A program made the position numbers and the translations under genes. The notes under the pieces were generated by a model. It did no database searches. It saw nothing but the letters and a program-made list of their open reading frames with translations, and had not been told where the DNA came from. This document shows, one piece after another, positions 6,409 through 6,962 of a stretch of 6,962 nt of DNA. Each line of letters opens with the position of its first letter. Positions within the stretch are counted from its first letter, which is position 1. The DNA lies in contig QOAL01000069.1 in assembly GCA_003978135.1 (NCBI GenBank), positions 1 to 6,962 on the forward strand. Direction: 5' to 3'. This DNA is from Thermodesulfatator sp. (GTDB taxonomy: Bacteria; Desulfobacterota; Dissulfuribacteria; Dissulfuribacterales; QOAL01).

Positions 6409-6440
6409 TTATTCGTGGATAGCGCATATTTTGCGAATAA
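6409..6440. repeat. Interrupted inverted repeat between enhancer cluster and promoter
   Basis: TTATTCG (6409-6415) and CGAATAA (6434-6440) form perfect 7-bp arms around 18 bases. Nested inside is a second dyad, CGCA-TATTT-TGCG (6423-6435), which overlaps the right arm, so the two hairpins would compete. In sigma-54 systems this interval often holds a bending-protein site; I do not see a good IHF consensus. Confidence 0.4.
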
Positions 6441-6455
6441 AAAACAGCCCTTCAG

Positions 6456-6472
6456 TTGGTACGTTTCTTGAA
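6456..6472 (+). promoter_or_regulatory. Candidate sigma-54 (-24/-12) promoter
   Basis: TTGGTACG-TTTC-TTGAA aligns with the consensus TTGGCACG-N4-TTGCW at all but two fixed positions (C to T in the -24 block, C to A in the -12 block). The invariant GG (6458-6459) and the -12 G (6470) have the required 10-base spacing. Transcription would begin near 6483, about 50 bases before the ATG at 6534. The loss of the -12 C is the main weakness. I found no sigma-70 pair of comparable quality: TTGACT at 6483-6488 lacks a -10. Confidence 0.55.
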
Positions 6473-6495
6473 CAATAAATAATTGACTTGAACAA
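6467..6495. repeat. Direct repeat of CTTGAACAA with 20-bp period
   Basis: The 9-mer CTTGAACAA occurs at 6467-6475, where it covers the -12 element, and again at 6487-6495 just downstream of the predicted transcription start. A period of 20 bp is about two helical turns. It may be a repressor site or chance in AT-rich DNA. Confidence 0.3.
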
Positions 6496-6518
6496 AAGGC
6501 TGAAAAAAATTTTAAAGC

Positions 6519-6525
6519 AGGGGAG
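6519..6525 (+). promoter_or_regulatory. Ribosome binding site of the small secreted-protein gene
   Basis: AGGGGAG lies 8 bases before the ATG at 6534. It supports this start over the in-frame ATG three codons later. Confidence 0.75.
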
Positions 6526-6533
6526 CGTTTGTC

Positions 6534-6761
6534 ATGGGAAAAATGAATAAAGGTACTCTCTTAGTATCATTTACAGGCTGCTTTTTAATTGCTGCCATCA
6601 GCATGTTAAGTCAGCCCCAGATACTTCCACAGATTACGCCGAGTCTCGAGGCCCTTAATAATCTATTATCAACAAAGTTGTCAGAACCTGTATCTCTAAT
6701 TTTTTCAGGAATGGGACTGATAACCATAGCGTCTGTTGCCAGGGAAAAGATCAAAAAGTAG
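6534..6761 (+). CDS. Small secreted protein with PEP-CTERM-like C-terminal sorting signal
   Basis: This is a 75-residue protein of unknown function with a strong ribosome binding site. Residues 1-6 are basic and 8-25 hydrophobic (TLLVSFTGCFLIAAISML), giving a signal peptide or membrane anchor. A short polar, Pro- and Gln-containing middle (26-50) follows. The end is SEPVSLIFSGMGLITIASVAREKIKK-like: an EP pair at 51-52, a hydrophobic helix with a small-residue SG-G centre (53-69), then a basic tail (R70, K72, K74, K75). That tripartite end resembles PEP-CTERM signals, which exosortase recognises before the protein is released to the envelope or matrix. The canonical first Pro of PEP is Ser here. 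The mature part would be only about 25 residues. A plain two-helix membrane hairpin is the main alternative. The upstream sigma-54-like promoter suits published cases in which PEP-CTERM genes need RpoN. The gene is monocistronic and converges on the gene at 6815. Confidence 0.72.
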   Translation: MGKMNKGTLLVSFTGCFLIAAISMLSQPQILPQITPSLEALNNLLSTKLSEPVSLIFSGMGLITIASVAREKIKK

Positions 6762-6814
6762 CCTGCCCTCCCCTGTTTCTTTAGGCTCATCTGTCCAAGT
6801 CCCGGCGCTAAATA

Positions 6815-6962
6815 TCAATAGAAATCCTCAAAATAGCCTTCATCTGTGGCCTGAAATGCATCAAGATCTCTTGAGAATGCTGCCTTCATAAAACTATTTA
6901 CCCACCAGAAAATATCTTTTTGCCTTATTTGATTCCTGAGTTTCCACATTCGGCTTTTTCTT
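6815..6962 (-). CDS. 3' end of a gene resembling GT20 trehalose-6-phosphate / glucosylglycerol-phosphate synthase
   Basis: Only the last 48 codons are in the window; the stop is at 6815-6817 and the frame runs open to the edge. The peptide includes RMWKLRNQIRQKDIFWWVNSF-type sequence and ends in an acidic, aromatic tail (EGYFEDFY). The arrangement of a basic helix, K-D-[IV], then W--xF--A resembles the C-terminal helix of family 20 glycosyltransferases (for example the NDINHWQECF region of E. coli OtsA). Those enzymes build the osmolyte precursor trehalose-6-phosphate or glucosylglycerol-phosphate. Reality of the gene is likely; the family assignment is tentative because the catalytic part is missing. 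It converges with the small secreted-protein gene with 53 bases between the stops, and I see no strong terminator there. Confidence 0.6.
   Translation of the reverse strand, partial: RKSRMWKLRNQIRQKDIFWWVNSFMKAAFSRDLDAFQATDEGYFEDFY

Larger units (their letters stand above)
6090..6533. other. Divergent regulatory region between the YfdX-family gene and the small secreted-protein gene
   Basis: This AT-rich intergenic stretch has no convincing ORF of its own. From left to right it holds the YfdX-gene ribosome site, a 12-bp palindrome, a candidate sigma-70 promoter (minus strand), the 14-bp TTACAA dyad, about 110 bases where I see nothing, the dyad cluster at 6345-6399, an interrupted inverted repeat (6409-6440), a -24/-12 promoter (6456-6472, plus strand) and the ribosome site of the small gene. 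Confidence 0.8.

Noticed and set aside
6207..6460. NifA-type enhancer (TGT-N10-ACA) in the divergent region
   Set aside because: I checked TGT occurrences on the plus strand and none had ACA at the required spacing. A TGT-N8-ACA at 5004-5017 also has the wrong spacing.
6483..6516. Sigma-70 promoter with TTGACT upstream of the small secreted-protein gene
   Set aside because: No acceptable -10 hexamer occurs at 16-18 bases; TTTAAA at 6511-6516 is 22 bases away.
6760..6787. Hairpin AGCCT...AGGCT after the small secreted-protein gene as a terminator
   Set aside because: The arms are 5 bp with an 18-base loop, and no T-run follows on the plus strand.

Overview
The window looks like bacterial chromosome of moderate GC, most plausibly from a deltaproteobacterium-type lineage (Desulfobacterota). 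That placement is inference. It rests on the gene set: a NifA-like sigma-54 activator, a PcnB-type poly(A) polymerase, an Lgt with the proteobacterial N-terminus, a YfdX-family protein and a PEP-CTERM-like tail. No rRNA, tRNA, CRISPR array, insertion sequence or phage gene was seen.

Layout. Positions 1-4916 hold a tight minus-strand array, probably one operon, read from right to left: a GAF/AAA+/Fis sigma-54-dependent activator (TTG start at 4916), pcnB after 17 bases, an unrecognised 149-residue protein whose ATG overlaps the pcnB stop (ATGA), lgt after 10 bases, and nnrE after 3 bases. nnrE loses its reading frame at 80-82 and continues in the -1 frame to the window edge, so it is either broken or carries a one-base sequence error. 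Positions 4917-5204 hold the activator's promoter region and a clear minus-strand terminator. Positions 5205-6089 encode an exported YfdX-family protein on the minus strand. A 444-base divergent region (6090-6533) separates it from a 75-residue plus-strand protein (6534-6761) with a signal peptide and a PEP-CTERM-like C-terminus. At the right edge, 6815-6962 is the 3' end of a convergent minus-strand gene resembling the C-terminus of GT20 trehalose-6-phosphate (or glucosylglycerol-phosphate) synthases.

The most interesting part is the divergent region. It carries a good -24/-12 (sigma-54) promoter match in front of the small secreted protein. About 80-140 bases upstream of the predicted start point is a dense cluster of AT-rich dyads, which is where an enhancer-binding protein would sit. 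A separate 14-bp dyad, matched 13/14 in front of the sigma-54 activator gene, lies upstream of the YfdX gene, and both copies are followed by the same 10-mer. The working hypothesis is a small local regulon: the activator, a periplasmic YfdX protein and a tiny surface-sorted protein under sigma-54 control. The genes downstream of the activator serve housekeeping roles: RNA 3'-end metabolism, lipoprotein lipidation and NAD(P)H-hydrate repair.
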